From: RGIG8748 sp045545635
GTDB lineage: Bacteria > Bacillota > Clostridia > UMGS1810
Assembly: GCA_045545635.1 (NCBI GenBank)
Contig: JAZQBI010000124.1
Location: 1-13,692, forward strand
DNA length: 13,692 nt
Reading direction: 5' to 3'
Part shown: piece by piece, positions 1-5,525 of the stretch
Layout: each line of letters begins with the position of its first letter
How positions within the stretch are numbered: position 1 is the stretch's first letter
The notes under the pieces: generated by a model
The model's database searches: none
Seen by the model: only the letters and a program-made list of their open reading frames with translations
What the model was told of the DNA's origin: nothing
Program-made: the position numbers and the translations under genes

Positions 1-30
1 ACAGAATAGATGAATCCCTTTATTTTCACA

Positions 31-59
31 TTGACAAAAAACAATAAATAATATAGAAT
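31..59 (+). promoter_or_regulatory. Sigma-A promoter upstream of tgt
   Basis: TTGACA at 31-36, a 17-base spacer and TAGAAT at 54-59. The -35 is a perfect consensus and the -10 differs at one base. Transcription would start near position 66, about 220 bases before the tgt ATG, so the transcript would carry a long leader containing the hairpin at 187-231. The promoter is clear in the sequence; that it serves tgt is inferred from the absence of another convincing gene between them. Confidence 0.75.
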
Positions 60-84
60 ATATGTGTAATAGACTTATTATTGC

Positions 85-177
85 GTGGGGAACAAAGAAA
101 AAATAGAAGATGCAGAAGTCAGTGGGTACATTGAAGATTCTGAAATTGATTGGAATAGCATTGGCATAAGTGAATAA
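85..177 (+). other. Possible 30-residue leader ORF (doubtful)
   Basis: A GTG-initiated frame of 30 codons lies directly downstream of the promoter at 31-59. The peptide is acidic (KEKIEDAEV, YIEDSEIDW) and ends at TAA 175-177. The same frame is then open for another 26 codons to TAA 256-258. I see no good ribosome site and do not recognise the peptide. It could be a leader peptide, the worn-down end of a lost gene, or chance. Short open frames are common in AT-rich DNA, so it is listed only to document what the 286-base gap before tgt holds. Confidence 0.15.
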
Positions 178-186
178 GCTAAATTT

Positions 187-231
187 AAAGGCTTTGCTTT
201 TGAGGTTATTACCCCTATTGGCAAAGCTTTT
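187..231 (+). promoter_or_regulatory. Leader hairpin upstream of tgt (possible attenuator)
   Basis: AAAGGCTTTGC (187-197) can pair with GCAAAGCTTTT (221-231): 11 pairs including one G-U, around a 23-base loop. Only a weak T-tract (four T, then CATATA) follows. It may be a weak terminator or attenuator between the promoter and tgt, or only an RNA-stabilising structure. The pairing is seen directly; any regulatory role is inference. Confidence 0.35.
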
Positions 232-286
232 CATATAACACTACATCATATTATGTAATAAAACTAAAAAGAAATGAGAAACCACA

Positions 287-1417
287 ATGTTCAAACTTAT
301 CAAGCAAAACGGCCTTGCAAGACGAGGCGAATTTACAACAGTACACGGAAAAATACAGACACCCGTATTTATGAATGTGGGTACGCTCGGTGCCATAAAG
401 GGTGCGGTATCCTCCATGGACCTTAAGGAAATCGGATGTCAGGTGGAGCTGTCCAACACATATCATCTGCATGTACGCCCCGGTGACAAGGTGATAAAAG
501 AGCTTGGGGGACTGCACAAGTTTATGAACTGGGACAGACCAATCCTTACCGATAGCGGAGGCTTTCAGGTTTTTTCCCTTGCGAAGCTTCGCAAAATCAA
601 GGAAGAAGGCGTTTATTTTAACTCCCATATAGACGGTAAAAAAATATTTATGGGACCGGAAGAGAGTATGCAGATACAGTCAAACCTTGGCTCCACAATT
701 GCCATGGCATTTGACGAGTGTGTGGCACTGCCTGCAGAATACAAATATGCCAAAGCATCCCACGAAAGAACAATCCGCTGGCTCTACCGTTGCAAGGAAG
801 AAATGGCAAGACTAAACTCACTGCCCGACACGGTTAACCCCAAACAGATGCTCTTTGGTATAAATCAGGGTGCGACCTTTGATGACCTCCGTATAGAAAA
901 CATGAAGGAAATAGCAAAGCTTGACCTTGACGGCTATGCCATAGGCGGACTTGCCGTGGGAGAAACTACGGGAGAAATGTATCATATACTGGATGTAACC
1001 CTGCCCCACGCACCGGAAAACAAACCAAGATACCTGATGGGTGTGGGAACTCCCCAGAACATACTGGAGGGTGTAGACAGAGGAATTGACTTTTTTGACT
1101 GTGTAATGCCAAGCCGTAATGCAAGGCACTGCAACCTGTTTACCGAATTTGGCTATATGAACCTTAAAAATGAAAAATTTGAAAAGGATCCCCTGCCCAT
1201 AGAGCCGGGCTGTGATTGCCCCGCCTGCCGAAACTATTCGAGGGCATACATCCGGCATCTGTTTAAAGCAAAGGAAATGCTGGCAATGCGTCTTTGCGTT
1301 CTCCACAATCTTAACTTCTACAACAGACTGATGGCAAACATACGGAAAGCCATAGAGGAAGACAGATATCAGGAGTTCAAAAAAGAAAAACTTGAGGCAT
1401 ATTCAAAAAGAGTGTAA
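287..1417 (+). CDS. tgt: tRNA-guanine(34) transglycosylase Tgt
   Basis: Bacterial Tgt swaps guanine at the wobble position of GUN-anticodon tRNAs (Tyr, His, Asn, Asp) for preQ1, the committed tRNA step of queuosine synthesis. The 376-residue protein has the usual full length. ILTDSGGFQVF carries the general acid/base Asp (about D89), and FDCVMPSRNARH carries the nucleophilic Asp (about D271). CDCPAC plus a later His (C309, C311, C314, H340) form the zinc site. The substrate-recognition stretch AFDECVALP lies at 141-149. The ATG at 287 gives the standard N-terminus; its ribosome site is poor (GAGA about 7 bases upstream). No clear terminator follows, but yajC has its own promoter. Neighbouring yajC and secDF is the conserved bacterial arrangement. 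Isoleucine ATA codons are frequent here, unlike in secD/secF. Confidence 0.97.
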   Translation: MFKLIKQNGLARRGEFTTVHGKIQTPVFMNVGTLGAIKGAVSSMDLKEIGCQVELSNTYHLHVRPGDKVIKELGGLHKFMNWDRPILTDSGGFQVFSLAKLRKIKEEGVYFNSHIDGKKIFMGPEESMQIQSNLGSTIAMAFDECVALPAEYKYAKASHERTIRWLYRCKEEMARLNSLPDTVNPKQMLFGINQGATFDDLRIENMKEIAKLDLDGYAIGGLAVGETTGEMYHILDVTLPHAPENKPRYLMGVGTPQNILEGVDRGIDFFDCVMPSRNARHCNLFTEFGYMNLKNEKFEKDPLPIEPGCDCPACRNYSRAYIRHLFKAKEMLAMRLCVLHNLNFYNRLMANIRKAIEEDRYQEFKKEKLEAYSKRV

Positions 1418-1444
1418 ATAAATAGTAAACTGAGTATATTTTAC

Positions 1445-1473
1445 TTGCAATTTACCAATATTTAGGTTATAAT
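1445..1473 (+). promoter_or_regulatory. Promoter of the yajC-secDF operon
   Basis: TTGCAA at 1445-1450, a 17-base spacer and a perfect TATAAT at 1468-1473. Transcription would start near 1480, leaving about 30 bases before the yajC ATG, which include the AGGAGG ribosome site at 1498-1503. It lets the Sec accessory genes be expressed independently of tgt. Confidence 0.7.
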
Positions 1474-1511
1474 AATTAAGTTAAATATTTTAATTTCAGG
1501 AGGATAACAAA

Positions 1512-1844
1512 ATGGCAGAACTTATTAGTATGATATTTCCATTTATAATTCTTTTCGCAATCATGTACTTTATGATTATAAGACCTCAGAAGAAACGCGA
1601 TAAGCTTACAAAACAGATGCTCGACGGACTTCTTGTGGGCGACAAGATTCTTACAATCGGCGGAATTATCGGCAAGATCATTTCTATCAAGGATGAATCC
1701 ATCTGCATAGAAACAGGCAAAGCAGGACAGCTCTCCACAATGACTCTCAAGCGTACTTCCGTAAGCGAAGTGCTCAAGGCTGCTCCCGATAGCAAAGCTC
1801 AGTACGACGAGGAAGCTAAGTACGATATTCCAACAGAGGAATAA
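1512..1844 (+). CDS. yajC: Preprotein translocase subunit YajC
   Basis: YajC is a small single-span membrane protein that associates with SecD and SecF at the SecYEG channel. The 110-residue protein has one N-terminal membrane helix (about 7-23), then the family signature IIRPQKKR and a cytoplasmic beta domain beginning GDKILTIGGIIGKI. The length is normal for the family. AGGAGG at 1498-1503 sits 8 bases before the ATG and fixes the start. The acidic tail (YDEEAKYDIPTEE) ends at a TAA lying only 7 bases before a hairpin that hides the ribosome site of the next gene. It is the first gene of the unit that continues to secF. Confidence 0.95.
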   Translation: MAELISMIFPFIILFAIMYFMIIRPQKKRDKLTKQMLDGLLVGDKILTIGGIIGKIISIKDESICIETGKAGQLSTMTLKRTSVSEVLKAAPDSKAQYDEEAKYDIPTEE

Positions 1845-1851
1845 AACCAAT

Positions 1852-1884
1852 CACCTCCGAATATTCTTGTAATAATCGGAGGTG
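1852..1884 (+). promoter_or_regulatory. Hairpin sequestering the TIGR04086 gene's ribosome site
   Basis: CACCTCCGA (1852-1860) is perfectly complementary to TCGGAGGTG (1876-1884), with a 15-base loop between. Two or three further A-T pairs are possible outside if one G is bulged. The right arm contains the whole Shine-Dalgarno site GGAGGTG of the gene starting at 1890. No T-tract follows, so this is not a terminator. A ribosome stopping at the yajC TAA (1842-1844) would cover the left arm and free the site, which would couple translation of the two genes. The base pairing is direct observation; the coupling is inference. Confidence 0.6.
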
Positions 1885-1889
1885 GATTT

Positions 1890-2327
1890 ATGATTAAACA
1901 AGGTGAAACCCGCGGCGCAAATGCAAATTTCAATTTTTCAAAAAGTGCTGTTTCCATATTGCGTTCTGTGGTTTTTGCGTACATATTTCTCATAATATGT
2001 TTTGCCTTTCTGGCATTGGTGTATACATACAGCTCTATGCCGGAAAGCTCACTTGAGTCCTGGGTAAATATACTTTCTGCACTTTCTCTCATTGTGGGAG
2101 GTTTTTGTGCATCAAAAGGTGCAAGCACCCTTGGTTATCTCCACGGTGCTCTTTCGGGACTTATATGCTCTGCCATAAGAGTAATGCTCGGTGTTGCTGT
2201 GTTCGGAAGTCATATTTCCGACCGCGGAATTGTGCCCACTCTTTTGATGGGTGCTTTCATTGCCGCTTTGGGCGGTATAGCCGGTGTAAATACTGCAGGC
2301 AGAAAAAAGAAGAAAAAACGCAGATAA
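1890..2327 (+). CDS. TIGR04086 (YrzE/DUF3792) family membrane protein
   Basis: A 145-residue integral membrane protein with four predicted helices (about 23-45, 59-75, 80-104, 115-136), several Gly/Ala-rich (LSLIVGGFCASKGAS, LGGIAGV), and a very basic tail (GRKKKKKRR). Size, helix layout and position next to yajC fit the TIGR04086 family, represented by Bacillus subtilis YrzE beside yrbF/yajC. Its function is unknown; the constant link to the Sec accessory genes suggests an envelope or export role, by association only. GGAGGTG ends 5 bases before the ATG but lies inside a hairpin (1852-1884). The basic C-terminus predicts a cytoplasmic tail. Confidence 0.85.
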   Translation: MIKQGETRGANANFNFSKSAVSILRSVVFAYIFLIICFAFLALVYTYSSMPESSLESWVNILSALSLIVGGFCASKGASTLGYLHGALSGLICSAIRVMLGVAVFGSHISDRGIVPTLLMGAFIAALGGIAGVNTAGRKKKKKRR

Positions 2328-2345
2328 TAAAGGAAAAACAAGCCA

Positions 2346-2708
2346 ATGACAAGGGAAAATACATTTTTTAAGTATATAGCAATTACCCTGTGTATTCTGA
2401 TGGTAATTTCCTCCTTGGGCACACTTGTGTGCGTGTCCGGTGAGAAAAGCCGCAATACACAGTTTTTTGCTGTCAACTTTTATCTTGAATTTTCCCCCGT
2501 AACGCCCCATTCGATGGGTTCAAATACGGCAGTCAAGGTTGTGTCATGGATGAAAAAACCTGAGATTTATCCTGACAACCTAACACTCACTCCGGAAGCA
2601 GGTCCTTCTGTTATGGCATTTTCGGACAAGCAAGGGGTGAGCAAAGCAGGAAATCTGCAGGACATATACACATCATTTAAGAGTACAAGCTTTTTTTTGA
2701 GAATTTGA
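2346..2708 (+). CDS. Hypothetical membrane-anchored or secreted protein
   Basis: I do not recognise this 120-residue protein. It starts with a short basic stretch and one hydrophobic segment (about 8-30, IAITLCILMVISSLGTLVCV), a signal peptide or anchor, followed by about 90 polar residues that would lie outside the membrane. There are no obvious motifs and only two cysteines, both in the hydrophobic segment. AAAGGA ends about 12 bases before the ATG, a loose ribosome site. The gene is 18 bases after the TIGR04086 gene and 60 or so before secD, so it is probably co-transcribed. Its end runs through eight consecutive T (2691-2698), a slippage-prone tract. One extra T would give only a slightly longer tail, so truncation is not evident. 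It could be lineage-specific. Confidence 0.55.
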   Translation: MTRENTFFKYIAITLCILMVISSLGTLVCVSGEKSRNTQFFAVNFYLEFSPVTPHSMGSNTAVKVVSWMKKPEIYPDNLTLTPEAGPSVMAFSDKQGVSKAGNLQDIYTSFKSTSFFLRI

Positions 2709-2771
2709 TATGTAAGCCTTATGGGTAATACATTCAAATATAAATTTTAAATTTAAGAAAGGATGAATATG

Positions 2772-4058
2772 ATGACATCAAAAAGCATCGGTAAATTTGC
2801 AATTGTAATAGTTGTAATTGCATTTTTAGCATACATTGCGGCTTTTGGTCTCCAGATAGGCGGCAAACAGATCCACAATGTACTTGACGAAGAACACGGT
2901 ATCAGAAGAGGTATTGACCTTGCAGGAGGTTCCGAACTTGTTTTCGAAGCCGCTGACGACAAAATCGAGGTTACAGACAAAGACATCGAAGCTGCACAGC
3001 AGGTACTCCAGACAAGACTTACCGCCCAGGGTTATACTGAGGCTACAGTAGTTAAACACGGCGAAAACAGAATCAAGGTATCTATCCCCGGCGAAGATAT
3101 CGAAAATGCAGAAGAACTCCTCGGAAAGACTGCAAAGCTCTCGTTTACAGACCACGAAAACAATGTTGTTCTCGAAGGTGACGACGTTAAGGCTGCAAAA
3201 GCTGAATACGGTCCCATTTCCGATGGTACAAATGCATACAAGGTAGTTCTTACCTTTACAAATGACGGTACAAAGAAATTTGCTGAAGCAACAGGCAGAA
3301 TAAGCCAGCTCGGAGAAGGACAGAACATCATTCAGATTGTTCTTGATAACGCAGTTGTATCTGCTCCCAGAGTAAGCCAGCAGATTGCAGACAGCGAATG
3401 TTATATCGAAGGTGACTTTACAAACGAAGAAGCTAAGACTCTTGCCAGCCAGATTCAGGGCGGTAAGCTTCCCTTCTCACTTAAGCTTGCAGAATCCAGA
3501 ACAATTGGTGCAACTCTTGGTGAAAAGGCTCTTTCCAACTCCCTCACCGCTGCACTTATCGGTCTTATTCTTGTAATGCTCTTTATGATAATTATGTACA
3601 GAATGTGCGGTCTTATGTCCTGCATATCCCTTATTGGTTATGTATCAGTTGTATGCCTCATTCTTGGTGCACTCCGCATCAACCTTACACTCCCCGGTAT
3701 TGCTGGTGTTATCCTCACCATCGGTACTGCAGTTGACGCAAACGTAATTATATTCGAAAGAGTTAAGGAAGAGCTCTCCAACGGCAAGACAATCCGTGCA
3801 TCCATTGATTCCGGCTTCCACAGAGCATTTACTGCAATCTTAGACTCCAATGTAACAACTGTTATTGCTGCAGCCGTTCTCTATGTATTCGGTACAGGTA
3901 CTATTCAGAGCTTTGCAATCACACTCTTTATCGGTACAGTAGTAAGTATGTTCACAGCAATTATTGTTACAAGATTCTTACTCCGTCAGCTCGTTGGATT
4001 CAACCTGAAGAACCCCAAGCTCTACTGTGCATACAAGGAGGTAGCAAAAAATGTTTAA
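2772..4058 (+). CDS. secD: Protein translocase subunit SecD
   Basis: SecD works with SecF in the membrane, using the proton-motive force to complete export of preproteins through SecYEG. The protein (about 428 residues) has one N-terminal helix, then the RGIDLAGGSELVFE motif at the start of the extracytoplasmic region, a P1-type domain (about 60-240), and five C-terminal helices. The latter include LTLPGIAGVILTIGTAVDAN with its conserved Asp, FERVKEE, and GFHRAFTAILDSNVTT. This is the short, unfused Firmicute form. Start codons are possible at 2763, 2769 and 2772. AAAGGA at 2758-2763 makes 2763 impossible and gives 8 bases of spacing to 2772 (5 to 2769), so 2772 is preferred. The 3' end overlaps secF by 8 bases. 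Confidence 0.95.
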   Translation: MTSKSIGKFAIVIVVIAFLAYIAAFGLQIGGKQIHNVLDEEHGIRRGIDLAGGSELVFEAADDKIEVTDKDIEAAQQVLQTRLTAQGYTEATVVKHGENRIKVSIPGEDIENAEELLGKTAKLSFTDHENNVVLEGDDVKAAKAEYGPISDGTNAYKVVLTFTNDGTKKFAEATGRISQLGEGQNIIQIVLDNAVVSAPRVSQQIADSECYIEGDFTNEEAKTLASQIQGGKLPFSLKLAESRTIGATLGEKALSNSLTAALIGLILVMLFMIIMYRMCGLMSCISLIGYVSVVCLILGALRINLTLPGIAGVILTIGTAVDANVIIFERVKEELSNGKTIRASIDSGFHRAFTAILDSNVTTVIAAAVLYVFGTGTIQSFAITLFIGTVVSMFTAIIVTRFLLRQLVGFNLKNPKLYCAYKEVAKNV

Positions 4059-4905
4059 TATAGTAGAAAAGAAAATTATTTTTATCGTAATCTCTTTGGT
4101 TATAATCGCAGCAGGTATTGTATCCTACTTTGCATTCGGCGGCTTCAATACAGATATTGACTTTGCCGGCGGTACAGAAATCGTTATTTCCGGACTCAAG
4201 TATGATGAAGGAAACATCACCAAAATATTCAAGGATATCGATAAGGAAATCAAAATTTCCACAATTCAGAAGACAGAAGACGGTGTTATGGTTAAGACTA
4301 AATACCTCTCTGACAAGCAGGCAACACTTGTTAAGGATACTATTCCCGATACAAACAAGGGCGCAAAGGTTCTCAGTGTAGACAGCATCAGCCCCACAAT
4401 CGGTAAAGAGCTCTGGAGAAGTGCGGCTACATCCATTGCTATTGCAGCACTCCTTATGCTCCTCTACATCACATTCCGTTTTGAAGTTCTCTCCGGTATT
4501 GCTGCAGTTATTGCACTTCTTCATGACCTTCTCATTATGATAGCTTTCTATGTAATCTTCCGTGTTCCCGTAAACACTTCATTTATTGCAGCTATCCTCA
4601 CAATACTTGGTTATTCTATCAATGCTACAATCGTTATCTTTGACAGAATAAGAGAAAACAACAGAATGATGAAGAAGGTAGCTTTCGGCGAAGTTGTAAA
4701 CAAGAGTATCTGGCAGACAGTTGGCCGTTCTATCAATACCTCTCTTACAACACTCTTTACACTTGTTGTTCTCTACATCATCGGTGTACAGTCCATCAAG
4801 GAATTTGCTCTTCCCCTTATCGTTGGTATCGTTGCAGGTACTTACTCCTCTGTATTTATCTCCGGTCCCGTGTGGGCTATGCTTAAGGGCGAAAAGAAAG
4901 CGTAA
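4051..4905 (+). CDS. secF: Protein translocase subunit SecF
   Basis: SecF is the partner of SecD in the RND-like export motor. The 284-residue protein has an N-terminal helix (about 8-28), the motif NTDIDFAGGTEI (33-44), a periplasm-side-type domain, and five helices from about 125. GYSINATIVIFDRIRENN (188-205) and NKSIWQTVGRSINTSLTTL (217-235) are the family signatures. AAGGAGGT at 4035-4042, inside the end of secD, is 8 bases before the ATG, and the two genes overlap by 8 bases, so they are translated as a pair. ATA isoleucine codons are rare in secD and secF compared with tgt or scpA, a bias expected of highly expressed genes. A strong terminator follows 24 bases after the stop. Confidence 0.95.
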   Translation: MFNIVEKKIIFIVISLVIIAAGIVSYFAFGGFNTDIDFAGGTEIVISGLKYDEGNITKIFKDIDKEIKISTIQKTEDGVMVKTKYLSDKQATLVKDTIPDTNKGAKVLSVDSISPTIGKELWRSAATSIAIAALLMLLYITFRFEVLSGIAAVIALLHDLLIMIAFYVIFRVPVNTSFIAAILTILGYSINATIVIFDRIRENNRMMKKVAFGEVVNKSIWQTVGRSINTSLTTLFTLVVLYIIGVQSIKEFALPLIVGIVAGTYSSVFISGPVWAMLKGEKKA

Positions 4906-4929
4906 AATTATATATATGCTATATAAACC

Positions 4930-4960
4930 AAAAAGCAACGGATCGTTTCCGTTGCTTTTT
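4930..4960 (+). terminator. Intrinsic terminator of the yajC-secF unit
   Basis: AAAAAGCAACGG (4930-4941) pairs perfectly with CCGTTGCTTTTT (4949-4960): a 12-bp stem around a 7-base loop, followed by GTTTTATTGTTTTATT. The symmetric A/T ends would also allow it to stop RNA polymerase coming from the right on the minus strand. Confidence 0.9.
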
Positions 4961-5006
4961 GTTTTATTGTTTTATTATCAATATGTCTTTTGAAAACATC
5001 ACTTTT

Positions 5007-5035
5007 ATTATAACATAGTAAATACAATCTGTCTA
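5007..5035 (-). promoter_or_regulatory. Orphan minus-strand promoter
   Basis: Read on the minus strand: TAGACA (5035-5030), a 17-base spacer and a perfect TATAAT (5012-5007). A transcript would begin near 5000 and run left into the terminator at 4930-4960 without crossing any plausible gene (the longest frame is about 11 codons). It may make a small RNA of about 70 bases, or be a chance AT-rich match next to the hairpin-array repeat. Confidence 0.4.
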
Positions 5036-5038
5036 TAA

Positions 5039-5164
5039 GTGAAATATCAAGGAATGCTTGATGTGAAATAAAATAAATCCACACGCCGCAAGACGTATTT
5101 CACATTGCGGAGCAATATTTCACGCCCGAAGGGTATTTCACAAATCCTGAAAGGATTTATTTCG
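5039..5164. repeat. Hairpin-array repeat with GTGAAATA/TATTTCAC spacers
   Basis: Five exact copies of one octamer: GTGAAATA at 5039 and 5063, its reverse complement TATTTCAC at 5096, 5116 and 5134, with a degenerate sixth copy at 5158. Between them sit small perfect hairpins: ATCAAG/CTTGAT (5046-5062), ATTGC/GCAAT (5104-5116), CCC/GGG (5125-5133) and AAATCC/GGATTT (5142-5158). AAATAAATCC (5071-5080) can also pair with GGATTTATTT (5153-5162), closing a multi-branched fold. Read on the minus strand, one hairpin has a stable C(UUCG)G loop, suggesting that strand is the RNA form. There is no coding potential. It is probably a dispersed intergenic element. It starts where the tRNA-Leu terminator ends. 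Confidence 0.7.
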
Positions 5165-5167
5165 TTG

Positions 5168-5197
5168 AAAAAAGCACTTCCGAAGAAGTGCTTTTTT
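5168..5197 (-). terminator. Intrinsic terminator of tRNA-Leu
   Basis: A 13-bp perfect stem (5168-5180 with 5185-5197) closes a four-base loop. Read on the minus strand it is GCACTTC-TTCG-GAAGTGC followed by six T, with a stable UUCG tetraloop. It begins one base after the encoded CCA of the tRNA, so it probably ends that transcript. Confidence 0.85.
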
Positions 5198-5198
5198 C

Positions 5199-5285
5199 TG
5201 GTGCCGGTGGTCGGGGTCGAACCGACACGGTGTTGCCACCACGAGATTTTGAGTCTCGCACGTCTGCCAATTCCATCACACCGGC
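5199..5285 (-). tRNA. tRNA-Leu, anticodon CAA
   Basis: Read on the minus strand: acceptor arms GCCGGTG (5285-5279) and CACCGGC (5209-5203), then discriminator A and an encoded CCA (5201-5199). The anticodon stem CGAGA/TCTCG closes the loop CTCAAAA, giving anticodon CAA at 5251-5249, which reads UUG leucine codons. The long variable arm (GGTG-GCAA-CACC) is the class II hallmark of tRNA-Leu. The T arm is GTCGG-TTCGACC-CCGAC. All stems pair, so the gene looks functional. It has its own promoter and terminator. Confidence 0.96.
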
Positions 5286-5299
5286 GTACAAAGTACTTA

Positions 5300-5326
5300 A
5301 TTATAATACCATACTTTTTCTGTCAA
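5300..5326 (-). promoter_or_regulatory. Promoter of tRNA-Leu
   Basis: On the minus strand, perfect TTGACA (5326-5321) and perfect TATAAT (5305-5300) are separated by 15 bases, shorter than the usual 17. Transcription would begin near 5293, only about 8 bases before the tRNA 5' end. The two exact hexamers and the placement make it convincing despite the short spacer. Confidence 0.7.
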
Positions 5327-5355
5327 TGCAAGAGAAATTTTTGAAAAAATGTGTA

Positions 5356-5475
5356 TTATTTACGGATATCATTAATAATACACTGTATATGGGCTATTTC
5401 CTCGTCAGTAAGTCCCGTTACTTCAATATATTGCCTATCGTCCAAGCCCAGCAGAACATCGGTACTTACACTAAC
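5356..5475 (-). pseudogene. C-terminal remnant of an XRE-type repressor
   Basis: The minus strand encodes VSVSTDVLLGLDDR followed by YIEVTGLTDEEIAHI and CIINDIRK, ending at TAA (5358-5356). VSTDVLLGLDD is the typical end of the helix-turn-helix domain of phage-repressor-like XRE regulators, and the Glu/Ile-rich tail fits their C-terminus. No start codon or DNA-binding helices precede it. Upstream the frame enters an AT-rich tandem repeat and meets a stop at 5494-5496. About 40 residues of an original of roughly 100-120 remain, so this is a 5'-truncated gene, presumably a leftover of a lost mobile element or regulator. The recognition is by motif only, without an alignment. Confidence 0.6.
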
Positions 5476-5478
5476 GAT

Positions 5479-5510
5479 AAAAATAGTGAAAAATTAGTGA
5501 AAAAATAGTG
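5479..5510. repeat. Three-copy AT-rich tandem repeat
   Basis: Three head-to-tail units: AAAAATAGTG (5479-5488), AAAAATTAGTG (5489-5499) and AAAAAATAGTG (5500-5510). They lie exactly between the broken end of the XRE remnant and the start of the HTH gene. They may mark a slippage or deletion junction, or act as binding sites upstream of the HTH gene. Confidence 0.6.
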
Positions 5511-5525
5511 GAATTTTTATTGTTA

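Noticed and set aside
60..286. preQ1 riboswitch ahead of the queuosine gene tgt
   Set aside because: A GAGGTT stretch (202-206 area) and an A-rich AAAACTAAAAAG (262-272) recall the preQ1-I motif, but they are some 55 bases apart and lack the adjoining hairpin with the ACACCCUC-type partner, so the compact pseudoknot cannot form.
818..1306. 162-codon minus-strand frame inside tgt
   Set aside because: It is antisense to the catalytic and zinc-binding region of tgt and has no promoter or ribosome site.
1420..1447. Terminator between tgt and yajC
   Set aside because: AGTAAA/TTTACT can form six weak A-T-rich pairs, but no T-tract follows in the right place, so it is too weak to call.
2705..2731. 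Separate promoter for secD
   Set aside because: TTGATA and TAATAC are 15 bases apart and both imperfect; the secDF genes are adequately served by the yajC promoter.
5039..5164. CRISPR array
   Set aside because: The repeated unit is only 8 bases, occurs in both orientations, and the intervals are short self-complementary hairpins of unequal length, not uniform spacers.
5105..5508. Plus-strand frames of 79 and 106 codons across this interval
   Set aside because: They run through the hairpin array, the terminator and the tRNA-Leu gene on the opposite strand and have no ribosome site; they are chance frames.
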